Assembly (NCBI GenBank): GCA_902801475.1
Contig: CADCIO010000028.1
Span: 1-41,793, forward strand
DNA length: 41,793 bases
Direction: 5' to 3'
DNA from: an uncultured Bacteroidales bacterium
Lineage (GTDB): Bacteria; Bacteroidota; Bacteroidia; Bacteroidales; Bacteroidaceae
Under the pieces are notes generated by a model. The model was not told where the DNA came from. It searched no databases and worked only from the letters and a program-made list of their open reading frames with translations. Shown here in pieces: positions 7,423 through 14,977 of this stretch (its first letter is position 1; each line of letters opens with the position of its first letter). The position numbers and the translations under genes were made by a program.

Positions 7423-7836
7423 ATGAAGATAATAGACGAACAGTTAATGAATGATTTGGCGGAGCAAGCCAAGCAGTCGCCGAGGCTGCGGATGAACTAC
7501 AACTTCCATCAGAGCCTTCAGGACAAGTGCCACCGTTTCCTCAATGCGTTGGAGCCTGGCACTCAGATTCCGGTGCATCACCATCCCACTAAGGACGAGA
7601 CTTTTGTGATACTGAGGGGTAGGGTGAAGGTGTCGACCTACAATGACCAAGGCGAGGTCTTGGAGTCCGTCATCTTGAGTCAGGAAGAAGGGCGATACGG
7701 CGTTGACATCCCCAAGAACGTCTGGCATGGCCTCGAATGTCTGGAGCCAAGCGTGCTTCTGGAATGTAAAGAGGGACCCTTTGTCGAACATGAGGTGGAT
7801 GGAATATTGGAGATAAAGCATAATAAAGCAGAATGA
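7423..7836 (+). CDS. WbuC-family cupin metalloprotein, 137 aa
   Basis: A small cupin of the WbuC type. The first cupin motif is IPVHHHPTKDETFVILRGRVKV (His52, His53, His54 and Glu59 as likely metal ligands). The second is around GVDIPKNVWHGLECLEPSVLLECKEGPF, with His as the final ligand. WbuC-like genes occur in sugar and O-antigen clusters, but the reaction is not established. The gene ends with an ATGA overlap to the sugar acetyltransferase gene, which supports a shared role in sugar or glycan metabolism. It starts 42 bases after the DUF6266 stop. No promoter motif was seen in that gap, so co-transcription with DUF6266 is possible. Confidence 0.88.
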   Translation: MKIIDEQLMNDLAEQAKQSPRLRMNYNFHQSLQDKCHRFLNALEPGTQIPVHHHPTKDETFVILRGRVKVSTYNDQGEVLESVILSQEEGRYGVDIPKNVWHGLECLEPSVLLECKEGPFVEHEVDGILEIKHNKAE

Positions 7837-8426
7837 TGACTGAGAAAGAGAAATGTATGGCTGGCATGTTGTACGATTGCCACTCGCCAGAGTTTATTGC
7901 AGCTAAAGCACGCGCCTCGGAATGGTGCGCGCGTTATAATGCGACGCCCTATTCGCGACGCAACGAACGGCGGAAGATGCTCGAGGAACTGTTTGGTGCC
8001 GTCGGCACGAATGTGAGTGTCGGCGATCATTTCACTTGCGACTTCGGCACAAACATCTACATCGGCTCTAACGTGAGCATCAACCTCAACTGCACGTTTA
8101 TCGACTGCAATCGCATTACCATCGGCAACGACGTGCTGATTGCGCCATGCGTCCACCTGACAACAGCCACGCATCCCGTAGAACTGTCCGAACGACTGAC
8201 ACCCGACTGGAATCCTGAGAGCGGAGCGTATCGTTGGCGTACCTATGCCAAGCCTATCACCATCGGTAACGGCTGTTGGATTGGAGCCAATGTAGTAGTG
8301 CTGTCAGGAGTGACGATTGGTGACGGCACAGTCATCGGCGCAGGCAGCGTGGTTACGAAGGACATCCCATCGAACGTCGTGGCTGTGGGGAATCCGTGTA
8401 GAGTGATTAGAGAGATTAACAGGTAA
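7833..8426 (+). CDS. Sugar O-acetyltransferase (maltose/galactoside acetyltransferase type), 197 aa
   Basis: A left-handed beta-helix acyltransferase of the Maa/LacA/NodL group, which moves acetyl from acetyl-CoA to a sugar hydroxyl in the cytoplasm. The N-terminal Maa helical segment (KEKCMAGMLYDCHSPEFIAAKARAS) is followed by hexapeptide repeats such as IYIGSNVSINLNCTFID, ITIGNDVLIAPCVHLTTATHP and ITIGNGCWIGANVVVLSGV, ending in VTKDIPSNVVAVGNPCRVI. The catalytic His is expected in the TATHPV motif, around residue 114. The start codon overlaps the WbuC stop (ATGA; two adjacent ATGs at 7833 and 7836), so translation is probably coupled. Confidence 0.92.
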   Translation: MMTEKEKCMAGMLYDCHSPEFIAAKARASEWCARYNATPYSRRNERRKMLEELFGAVGTNVSVGDHFTCDFGTNIYIGSNVSINLNCTFIDCNRITIGNDVLIAPCVHLTTATHPVELSERLTPDWNPESGAYRWRTYAKPITIGNGCWIGANVVVLSGVTIGDGTVIGAGSVVTKDIPSNVVAVGNPCRVIREINR

Positions 8427-8449
8427 TTCAATAATAGTATAACCATTTT

Positions 8450-8475
8450 CCCCCCCCAAAAAAAATATATATATA
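8450..8475. repeat. C8-A8-(TA)5 simple-sequence tract
   Basis: Eight C (8450-8457), eight A (8458-8465) and five TA units (8466-8475) stand in direct succession, ending nine bases before the ATG at 8484. They lie in the 57-base gap between the acetyltransferase and the next gene, where a promoter or ribosome-binding region would be. Confidence 0.9.
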
Positions 8476-8483
8476 CAGATTCT

Positions 8484-8858
8484 ATGGAACAGAAAAGGAC
8501 TACACCGGAGTTTATTACGGAGCTGCAGCCGAACGAGATTTTCGTCTTCGGCAGCAACCTGGGAGGTATGCACGGCGGTGGGGCGGCCTACATCGCCTAC
8601 CGCAAGTTTGGAGCCATCATGGGACAGGGCGTGGGCTTGCAGGGCCAGAGCTATGCCATCCCCACCATGCAGGGCGGCGTGGAAACCATCCGTCCGTATG
8701 TGGACGAGTTCATCGAGTTCGCCAAGGAGCATCGCGATCTGACATTCCTCGTCACCCGCATCGGCTGCGGCATCGCAGGATTCACCGATGATGAGATCTC
8801 ACCGCTGTTCGTGAAGGCTCACGACGTGGAGAATATTGTGCTGCCAGCGGGTTGGTAA
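8484..8858 (+). CDS. A1S_2505-like (macro-domain-like) protein, 124 aa
   Basis: The protein contains IFVFGSNLGGMHGGGAAYIAYRKFGAIMGQGVGLQGQSYAIPT and FLVTRIGCGIAGFTDDEISPLF. These match a widespread small family, also carried by phages, in which a GSN-x3-HGxGAA loop and an IGCGxAG motif resemble the ADP-ribose-binding loops of macro domains. Recognition or hydrolysis of ADP-ribose or a nucleotide is a reasonable inference, but the family has no firm function that I know of. The protein is full length and cytoplasmic (no signal). It is separated from the acetyltransferase by a slippage-prone tract and followed after 27 bases by the SDR gene, with which it may be co-transcribed. Confidence 0.75.
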   Translation: MEQKRTTPEFITELQPNEIFVFGSNLGGMHGGGAAYIAYRKFGAIMGQGVGLQGQSYAIPTMQGGVETIRPYVDEFIEFAKEHRDLTFLVTRIGCGIAGFTDDEISPLFVKAHDVENIVLPAGW

Positions 8859-8885
8859 GATAGAACATCATACGAAGGACATCAT

Positions 8886-9644
8886 ATGAATAAAATTGTT
8901 TTGATTACAGGCGCAACGAGTGGAATAGGACTGGGGTGCGCCAGAAAGTTTGCCGAGAACGGCGACAAGGTGATTCTCACAGGACGTAATGGAGGGAGAT
9001 TGGAGGAGATTCGCAAGGAACTGACGGAGAAGGGCGCGCAGGTGCTGACGCTGGTCTTCGATGTGAGGGATCGGGCGGAGGCTACGCGGTGCATCAACGC
9101 TTTGCCGGCCGAATGGCGTGAGATTGATGTGCTGGTGAACAACGCCGGGCTGGCTCTTGGCGTGGAACCAGAATATGAGGGCTGTTGTGACGATTGGGAT
9201 GTCATGATCGACACCAACATCAAGGGCTTGCTCACCATGACGCGTCTCATTGTGCCGGGCATGATCGAGCGCAATCGCGGTCATGTCATCAATGTGGGCT
9301 CCGTTGCCGGCGATGCTGCCTATGCAGGCGGAAACGTTTATTGTGCCACCAAAGCCGCGGTGAAGGCGCTGACCGACGGACTGCGGATAGACGTGGCCGA
9401 CACTGCCGTCCGCGTGACCAACTTGAAGCCCGGACTCGTGGAGACGAACTTCAGCAACATCCGCTTCAGGGGAGATACGGCTCGTGCCAAGAAACTGTAC
9501 ACCGGCATCGAGCCCCTGACCGGGGACGATATTGCCGACGTGGCCGTTTATGCATCCAATGCCCCTAAGCATGTCCAGATAGCTGAGGTGCTCATCCTCG
9601 CCACGCATCAGGCCAGTGCCAATCTCATCGTAAGGAAAGAATAA
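8886..9644 (+). CDS. SDR-family NAD(P)-dependent oxidoreductase (YdfG-like), 252 aa
   Basis: A classical short-chain dehydrogenase/reductase. The cofactor-binding glycine motif is TGATSGIG (residues 8-15) and the basic residue after it (TGRNGGRLEEI) suggests NADP(H). NNAG follows at about residue 85. The catalytic set is Ser in INVGSVAG, Tyr152 and Lys156 in YCATK, with PGLVETNF after it. The overall pattern resembles YdfG, which oxidises 3-hydroxy acids such as serine or allo-threonine, so a small hydroxy acid is the likeliest substrate class. The length is typical. It is probably the last gene of a short run starting at 8484. No terminator hairpin is obvious before the CotH gene. Confidence 0.93.
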   Translation: MNKIVLITGATSGIGLGCARKFAENGDKVILTGRNGGRLEEIRKELTEKGAQVLTLVFDVRDRAEATRCINALPAEWREIDVLVNNAGLALGVEPEYEGCCDDWDVMIDTNIKGLLTMTRLIVPGMIERNRGHVINVGSVAGDAAYAGGNVYCATKAAVKALTDGLRIDVADTAVRVTNLKPGLVETNFSNIRFRGDTARAKKLYTGIEPLTGDDIADVAVYASNAPKHVQIAEVLILATHQASANLIVRKE

Positions 9645-9762
9645 TGTAACTCACAAGTGAGAAACCTCATCGTGGCATGAAGACGGACGAGTTGAAGTGT
9701 CCCTTGAGGCGTTGAATAAACTTTTACGATTGTTTGTAGTCTTACCGATAAATCGTTATAAG

Positions 9763-11346
9763 ATGGAAACGCCTAAGATACATGTCAGTATGAGAAGAAT
9801 GTTATTCCTAAGCCTTGCTTGGGTGGTTTTGGTCTGCAATGCCTTGGCTCAGCAGACGACTGTGGGGCAAATCAGCATCACGGTGGATTCGATGTTGAAT
9901 GCTCAGCGGAAGGTGACCGCGCACATGAAGATGGACGGTTACGATGGTGCCATCGGCATCAAATTGCGTGGCAATAGTTCGTTAGGATTTAACCAGAAGA
10001 AATACACCATCGAACTGCGCGATGAGCAGGGTGGGGATGTGGAAGCCCCATTGTTGGGTATGCCTGCCCACAGCGACTGGGTGTTGCTGGCGCCCTATGG
10101 CGATGTGTCGGCGGTGCGCGACCCGTTGGCATTCCAGTTGTGGCGCGACATGGGTCATTGGGGACCTCGTACGCGGCTCGTGGAATTGACGCTGAATGGT
10201 GAATATCGCGGCATCTACATCCTTTCGGAAGCCATCAAACGTGGTGAAGAACGTGTGAACATCGCAAAGATGAAGAAGAGCGATGTGGCAGGACGGGATG
10301 TGACAGGTGGCTATCTGTTGCGCATTGACACCTACAACGAGGACGATGCCACTTTCACGTCGAAGGTGCCAGGCGTTGGCGAGGGCAATATGTCAAGTCA
10401 GGTCATCTGGTCGTGCATCTATCCGAAGAAGAAAAAACTCACGTCCGAGCAGTTCACCTACATTCAGAACTATGTGGACACCGTGGAGCAGGTGATACAA
10501 TCAGAAGGTTTTGCCGACCCGAAGACGGGATATGCCCGCTACATCGATGTACCTTCGTTCGTTGATTATTTCATCCACACCGAACTGAGCCTCAATGCCG
10601 ATGGCTACAAACGCAGTGCCTATTTCTACAAGGAGAAGCAGCATGAGGATGGAACAGGTGGAAAATTGGTGGCAGGACCTGTTTGGGATTATAACCTGGC
10701 CTATGGCAATGCGAACTTCGCCAATGCCGACAACCCCGAAGCTTGGAACTTCGAAGGTGCCAGCAACAATCCCACTCCAGCCATGTGGCAACGACTGTTG
10801 CAAGACCCTGCCTTCCGCAAGGCAGTGAAAGTGCGCTACAAGGCATTGCGGAAGAACGTGCTGAGCAACAAGGCCATTGATGCCTATATTGACCGTCATG
10901 CCAAATTGTTGGCTCCCTGTTTAGACAGACATTTTAAGACATATCCTGAATTGCTCGTCACTGAAGAGCAGAAGCAGCAGATGTCCAAGCCACAGCCTTT
11001 CGGAACTTTCCCTGGCGGCTTCGGCGGCTTTCCTGCAATGGGCGGTTTCCCAATGATGGGCGGAGGGTTCCAGATGCCAGATTCCATTCCGCAGTTTCCT
11101 GGCGACTTTGGCGGCTTTGGTGGTTTTGGTGGAGGCTTCAATGCTGTCGGCATGTTTGCTGCCTATCGTGTCAGCTCCTACGATGAAGAAATAAAGATAT
11201 TGAAAGAGTGGCTCGCCAATCGCCTCGCTTTTCTCGACCGCAACATCGAACGGTTCGACAAAGACTGGGAACCGCGCATTCAGGAACTGAAGGAAACCAA
11301 GATGCCGCAGTTTGGTGGCGGTTTCCCGTTCCCATTCTCGTTCTAA
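9763..11346 (+). CDS. Secreted CotH-kinase family protein with Gly/Phe-rich segment, 527 aa
   Basis: CotH proteins are atypical protein kinases first known from spore coats and also widespread as secreted bacterial proteins. Motifs seen: GNSSLGFNQKKYTIELRDE, WVLLAPYGDVSAVRDPLAFQL, LVELTLNGEYRGIYILSEAI, GGYLLRIDT and the C-lobe GPVWDYNLAYGNANF with the conserved Asp. A Sec signal peptide (MRRMLFLSLAWVVL...ALAQQ) directs export. Between the kinase core and the C-terminus (about residues 415-460) is a low-complexity stretch rich in GGF, GGFP and PMMGG. An in-frame ATG at 9697 adds 22 residues that do not fit a signal peptide; 9763 (TTATAAG before it) or 9790 (directly MRRML) are better starts. 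The gene converges with the HTCS gene with only 17 bases between the stops. Confidence 0.87.
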   Translation: METPKIHVSMRRMLFLSLAWVVLVCNALAQQTTVGQISITVDSMLNAQRKVTAHMKMDGYDGAIGIKLRGNSSLGFNQKKYTIELRDEQGGDVEAPLLGMPAHSDWVLLAPYGDVSAVRDPLAFQLWRDMGHWGPRTRLVELTLNGEYRGIYILSEAIKRGEERVNIAKMKKSDVAGRDVTGGYLLRIDTYNEDDATFTSKVPGVGEGNMSSQVIWSCIYPKKKKLTSEQFTYIQNYVDTVEQVIQSEGFADPKTGYARYIDVPSFVDYFIHTELSLNADGYKRSAYFYKEKQHEDGTGGKLVAGPVWDYNLAYGNANFANADNPEAWNFEGASNNPTPAMWQRLLQDPAFRKAVKVRYKALRKNVLSNKAIDAYIDRHAKLLAPCLDRHFKTYPELLVTEEQKQQMSKPQPFGTFPGGFGGFPAMGGFPMMGGGFQMPDSIPQFPGDFGGFGGFGGGFNAVGMFAAYRVSSYDEEIKILKEWLANRLAFLDRNIERFDKDWEPRIQELKETKMPQFGGGFPFPFSF

Positions 11347-11363
11347 AATGAGTGTACCTTTGC

Positions 11364-14300
11364 CTACAAACTTCCTCTCCACTCCGTCGGTTTGATGCCA
11401 AACTGACGGGTGAAGCACTTGGTGAAGTAGGAGGGACTGGAGAAGCCGACGCTGTAGCAGATGTCGCTGACGGTCTGGTCGGTCTCGCGGAGAAGGTGAG
11501 CCGCTCGTTTGAGACGGACAATCTGGATCATCTCGTTGGGCGTCACGTCAGCCAAGGTCTTGATTTTCGCAAAGAGACCGCTGCGTGAAATGGCCATCTG
11601 CTCGGCCAAGAAATCAACGTTCAGCTCTGGATTGGCAAAATTCTGCTCGATGAGGGCGTTCATGCGACTGAGGAAATCATTGTCGGTGGGGTTGCTGGCA
11701 ATTTCGGTCACAGGCTCAAGTGGCTCGTGGCTGAATCGTTCGCGCAGTCGGCGACGCATGTCGAACATGTTGCGGATGATGCGCTCCAGGTATCCGATGG
11801 AGAAAGGCTTCTCCACGTAGGCATCGGCACCCACGTCCATTCCTTCGAGCTTCGAGTCGTCGTCGGTCTTGGCGGTGAGCATGATGAAGGGGATGTGACT
11901 GGTGTTGGGATTCCGACGAAGACGGCGACAGAGTTCGGCTCCGTCCATGCGTGGCATCATCCAGTCGCTGACAACGAGACTGACATCGTTCTGTGCCAGT
12001 CGGTCAAGCGCCTCAATGCCGTCGCATGCGGTCACCACATCGTAAGATGCTCGGAAATGATTCGCCAGATAGTCTATCATGTCCTGATGGTCATCAACGA
12101 TGAGCAGTTTCTGGAACGAAGCGCTGGAGGATGGTACAGCAGACCCGTCAGTATGTTGCGGTACATAGTCGTTCTGCAGCGTCTCCTTTTCTTCCATCGA
12201 CTGGCTCACTGGCAGTCGAACCACGAATTTGGCACCCTTTCCCACTTCGCTCTCCACGCTGATTTGTCCGCCGTGCTGACTGACAATGTTCTTCACGATG
12301 GAGAGACCGATACCCGTTCCTGGCTTGTTGTCGGCCACTTGATAGAATGGCTGGAAGATGCGCTCACGGTCTTTCTCGGCTATGCCCATGCCATCATCCT
12401 CCACCTTGATGCAGAAGTGGTTGGCATCAGGTTCCTCAAAACAGCAAACGCTAACGCTGGTACGGGCATATTTGTTGGCATTGGACAGCAGATTGCTCAC
12501 CACCTTCGTCACCGCTTCAGCATCGACGATGGCCGTGAAGTCCTCATTGGGAAAATCAGACGAGAATGTCTTTCCGCCCTGTTGAAATGTCGGGGCAAAA
12601 CGTTCGCACACATTACGGACGAGTTGGCACACATGGTGCACGCCGAAGTGCATGGGCATCTCCTTCTGCTCGACCTTGCGGTAGTCGAGCAGCTGATTCA
12701 CCAGTTCCAACAACCGATGGGCGTTGCGGTCGATGACGTCAAGAGATGGGTCAAGCGTGGTTTTCTTCAATTCCTCCAATGGACCGATAATCAGCGTCAC
12801 AGGCGTGCGTATCTCATGGGCGATCATCGTGAAGAAATTCATGCGTGCCTCGCGTGCTTCCCGCTCTTTGGCTTCCGACAGACGCTGGATGTCCTCCTGA
12901 TGACGACGCTCTGCACGACGAAGCCGTAGCCGCATATAGTACCAGATGGCTCCGATGATGAGCAGCAGATAGACGATACGTGCTGGCCAAGACCACCAGA
13001 AAGGAGGACTGACAACAATGGTGAGCCGAGCCTCGTCGGTTGACCAAAGCCCGTCATTATTCGTAGCCTTCACACGGAACGTGTAGGTGCCAGGCGGCAG
13101 ATTGGTGTAGGTGGCTTTCGTCTGCGCTCCAACATAGTTCCAGTCGCTGTCGAAACCATCCAACCGATAAGCATACTGATTCTTCGATGGCGACACATAG
13201 CTCAGAGCGGCATACTGCAGACTAAACATGCGGTCGCTGTAGCTCAACGAGAGCTGACCGCTATCACTCAGCGCTTCCTTCATCAGTTCGTCACCTACGT
13301 GTATGGTCCGATTGAACACCTCCAGCCCCGTGATATAAACCCGAGGTGGCTGATGGTTGGTACGGATGTGGGATGGGAGAAATCGGCTGTAACCACTGGT
13401 CGTGCCGAAATAGATGTAGCCATGAGAATCGCGGAAACAGGCATCAGGACAGAACTGGGTGCTCACCAGACCATCCTCTCGCGTGAAGATGATGCGTTGC
13501 TTGGTGTAGGGGGACGAGAATTTTACGACTCCCTCCTCAGTGCCCAGCCAAAGACCATCGCCCTTGTCGTCCTCTACGATGCTGCTTACAGTGCCACTCA
13601 TGACTCGAAGGAAATCGTCCGTCTTGGGTCGGTAGAGACACAGACCGTTTTGCGTGGCTACCCAAAGCCTTCCGTCACGTGCCATCACCACACTGTTCAG
13701 TTCATTATCGCTCAGCGACGTTGTGTCGTTACGATGCTGATATTGTTTCCATGTCTTTCCGTCGAAGCGGTAGAGCCCTCCTCCTTGCGTGGCTACCCAT
13801 AGACGTCCTGCGGCATCGGTCGCCATGCTGACGGTTACGCCATCCAATTCTTTCACGGCAATGAAACGGTCTGCTCGCTCGTCGTAGCGGCACAGACCCG
13901 TCATCGATGCCACCCACAACTGCCCTTGTTTATCTTGACAGATGGCATAGCTGCTGTTGTCGTAAAGCCCGTCGTCGGTGGTGTAGCGACGGATGCCGTT
14001 GGAAGCTAATCGGTAAACTCCTCCAGTGTAGGTGCCTACCCAAAGACGGTCGGCATCTGCTCGATGTTCGGCACACAAAGCGTGGACATTCTCACGAGAA
14101 AGCATGTCATGACCAGTGAAATTGATTGTCTTGCCATCCTTTCCTATACAACTAAGTCCGTTATCATCGCTGGCTATCCAGAGCTGACCGTTGCGGTCTT
14201 CGCAGAAGCGGGAGATGACATGTCCACCTACCGTCTCAAAACGGTGAGCCATGTTGTTGAGGTAGCAGACACCATCGTAAAACGTGCCCACCCAAAGGCC

Positions 14301-14927
14301 TCCTTCGTTGTCGCGCTCTATGGCATAGACAAACTTGGGTGTTTCCCAAAGCGACGCCGTACCTGTCTTCCTGTCGTAAGCAAGCAATCCCTCGTCGCAC
14401 CCCATGAGCAGGATGCGCTGGTCATATTCAAAGAGTTGATGGATGTGATGCCCCAATCCTTCACGTGTGGGATTGAGTTTTTGTTCAGGAAGTCCACTAG
14501 CCCCTATTTGCATCAGTCCTTCTTCCCAAGTGCCCACCCATAGTGTTCCGTCTTGGGTCTGCAAACGGTCTCCACGACCTGTCGGTTGGCTTTCCTGTCC
14601 CTCCAGAAGTCGGAAAGTTTCCGTGGTGAAGGAAAAACTGAAGATTCCTCGTTGTGTACCCACCAAGAGGGAATCGCCCTCGGCTTTGAGCGACATGACG
14701 AATTGGTCGATGCCGTTTTCTGGGATGCGGAATGCCCTTACCTGTGTGCCGTCGAAACGACACAGACCATTGTCAGTGCCAAACCACATGAATCCCCGCC
14801 TGTCCTGCACGATGTGGCGTACCGTATTCGACGGCAGTCCATCTTCGACGGTCAGTCGGCGCATCACCTGCGACCACATGTTGGAGGTCAGCAGAACGGT
14901 CAGCAATATTATCAGGAATCTTCTCAT
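11364..14927 (-). CDS. Hybrid two-component system regulator (HTCS), 1187 aa
   Basis: This single-polypeptide sensor/regulator controls polysaccharide-utilisation genes in Bacteroidota. In order: signal peptide (MRRFLIILLTVLL); two seven-bladed beta-propellers made of Reg_prop repeats (such as DRRGFMWFGTDNGLCRFDG) up to about residue 540; a Y_Y_Y domain (about 575-632); one transmembrane helix (about 640-665); HisKA with phosphoacceptor His704 in AHEIRTP; HATPase (DDGMGIAEKDR, GTGIGLSIVK); a receiver domain with Asp988 in SDWMMP; and a C-terminal AraC-type helix-turn-helix ending in FGIKPTEW. The start at 14927 gives the signal peptide; an upstream ATG at 15017 lies inside the GH43 gene. It is third in the operon after DUF6055 and GH43. 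The ligand is probably an arabinose-containing oligosaccharide, inferred from the neighbours. Confidence 0.95.
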   Translation of the reverse strand: MRRFLIILLTVLLTSNMWSQVMRRLTVEDGLPSNTVRHIVQDRRGFMWFGTDNGLCRFDGTQVRAFRIPENGIDQFVMSLKAEGDSLLVGTQRGIFSFSFTTETFRLLEGQESQPTGRGDRLQTQDGTLWVGTWEEGLMQIGASGLPEQKLNPTREGLGHHIHQLFEYDQRILLMGCDEGLLAYDRKTGTASLWETPKFVYAIERDNEGGLWVGTFYDGVCYLNNMAHRFETVGGHVISRFCEDRNGQLWIASDDNGLSCIGKDGKTINFTGHDMLSRENVHALCAEHRADADRLWVGTYTGGVYRLASNGIRRYTTDDGLYDNSSYAICQDKQGQLWVASMTGLCRYDERADRFIAVKELDGVTVSMATDAAGRLWVATQGGGLYRFDGKTWKQYQHRNDTTSLSDNELNSVVMARDGRLWVATQNGLCLYRPKTDDFLRVMSGTVSSIVEDDKGDGLWLGTEEGVVKFSSPYTKQRIIFTREDGLVSTQFCPDACFRDSHGYIYFGTTSGYSRFLPSHIRTNHQPPRVYITGLEVFNRTIHVGDELMKEALSDSGQLSLSYSDRMFSLQYAALSYVSPSKNQYAYRLDGFDSDWNYVGAQTKATYTNLPPGTYTFRVKATNNDGLWSTDEARLTIVVSPPFWWSWPARIVYLLLIIGAIWYYMRLRLRRAERRHQEDIQRLSEAKEREAREARMNFFTMIAHEIRTPVTLIIGPLEELKKTTLDPSLDVIDRNAHRLLELVNQLLDYRKVEQKEMPMHFGVHHVCQLVRNVCERFAPTFQQGGKTFSSDFPNEDFTAIVDAEAVTKVVSNLLSNANKYARTSVSVCCFEEPDANHFCIKVEDDGMGIAEKDRERIFQPFYQVADNKPGTGIGLSIVKNIVSQHGGQISVESEVGKGAKFVVRLPVSQSMEEKETLQNDYVPQHTDGSAVPSSSASFQKLLIVDDHQDMIDYLANHFRASYDVVTACDGIEALDRLAQNDVSLVVSDWMMPRMDGAELCRRLRRNPNTSHIPFIMLTAKTDDDSKLEGMDVGADAYVEKPFSIGYLERIIRNMFDMRRRLRERFSHEPLEPVTEIASNPTDNDFLSRMNALIEQNFANPELNVDFLAEQMAISRSGLFAKIKTLADVTPNEMIQIVRLKRAAHLLRETDQTVSDICYSVGFSSPSYFTKCFTRQFGIKPTEWRGSL

Positions 14928-14977
14928 TTGCCTACAAATGTCGTACTTTTCTCCGAAACCTGCAACAATTTCTACTA

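Noticed and set aside
11355..11362. TACCTTTG on the plus strand between the CotH and HTCS genes
   Set aside because: It matches the -7 box, but there is no -33 element and no plus-strand gene after it.
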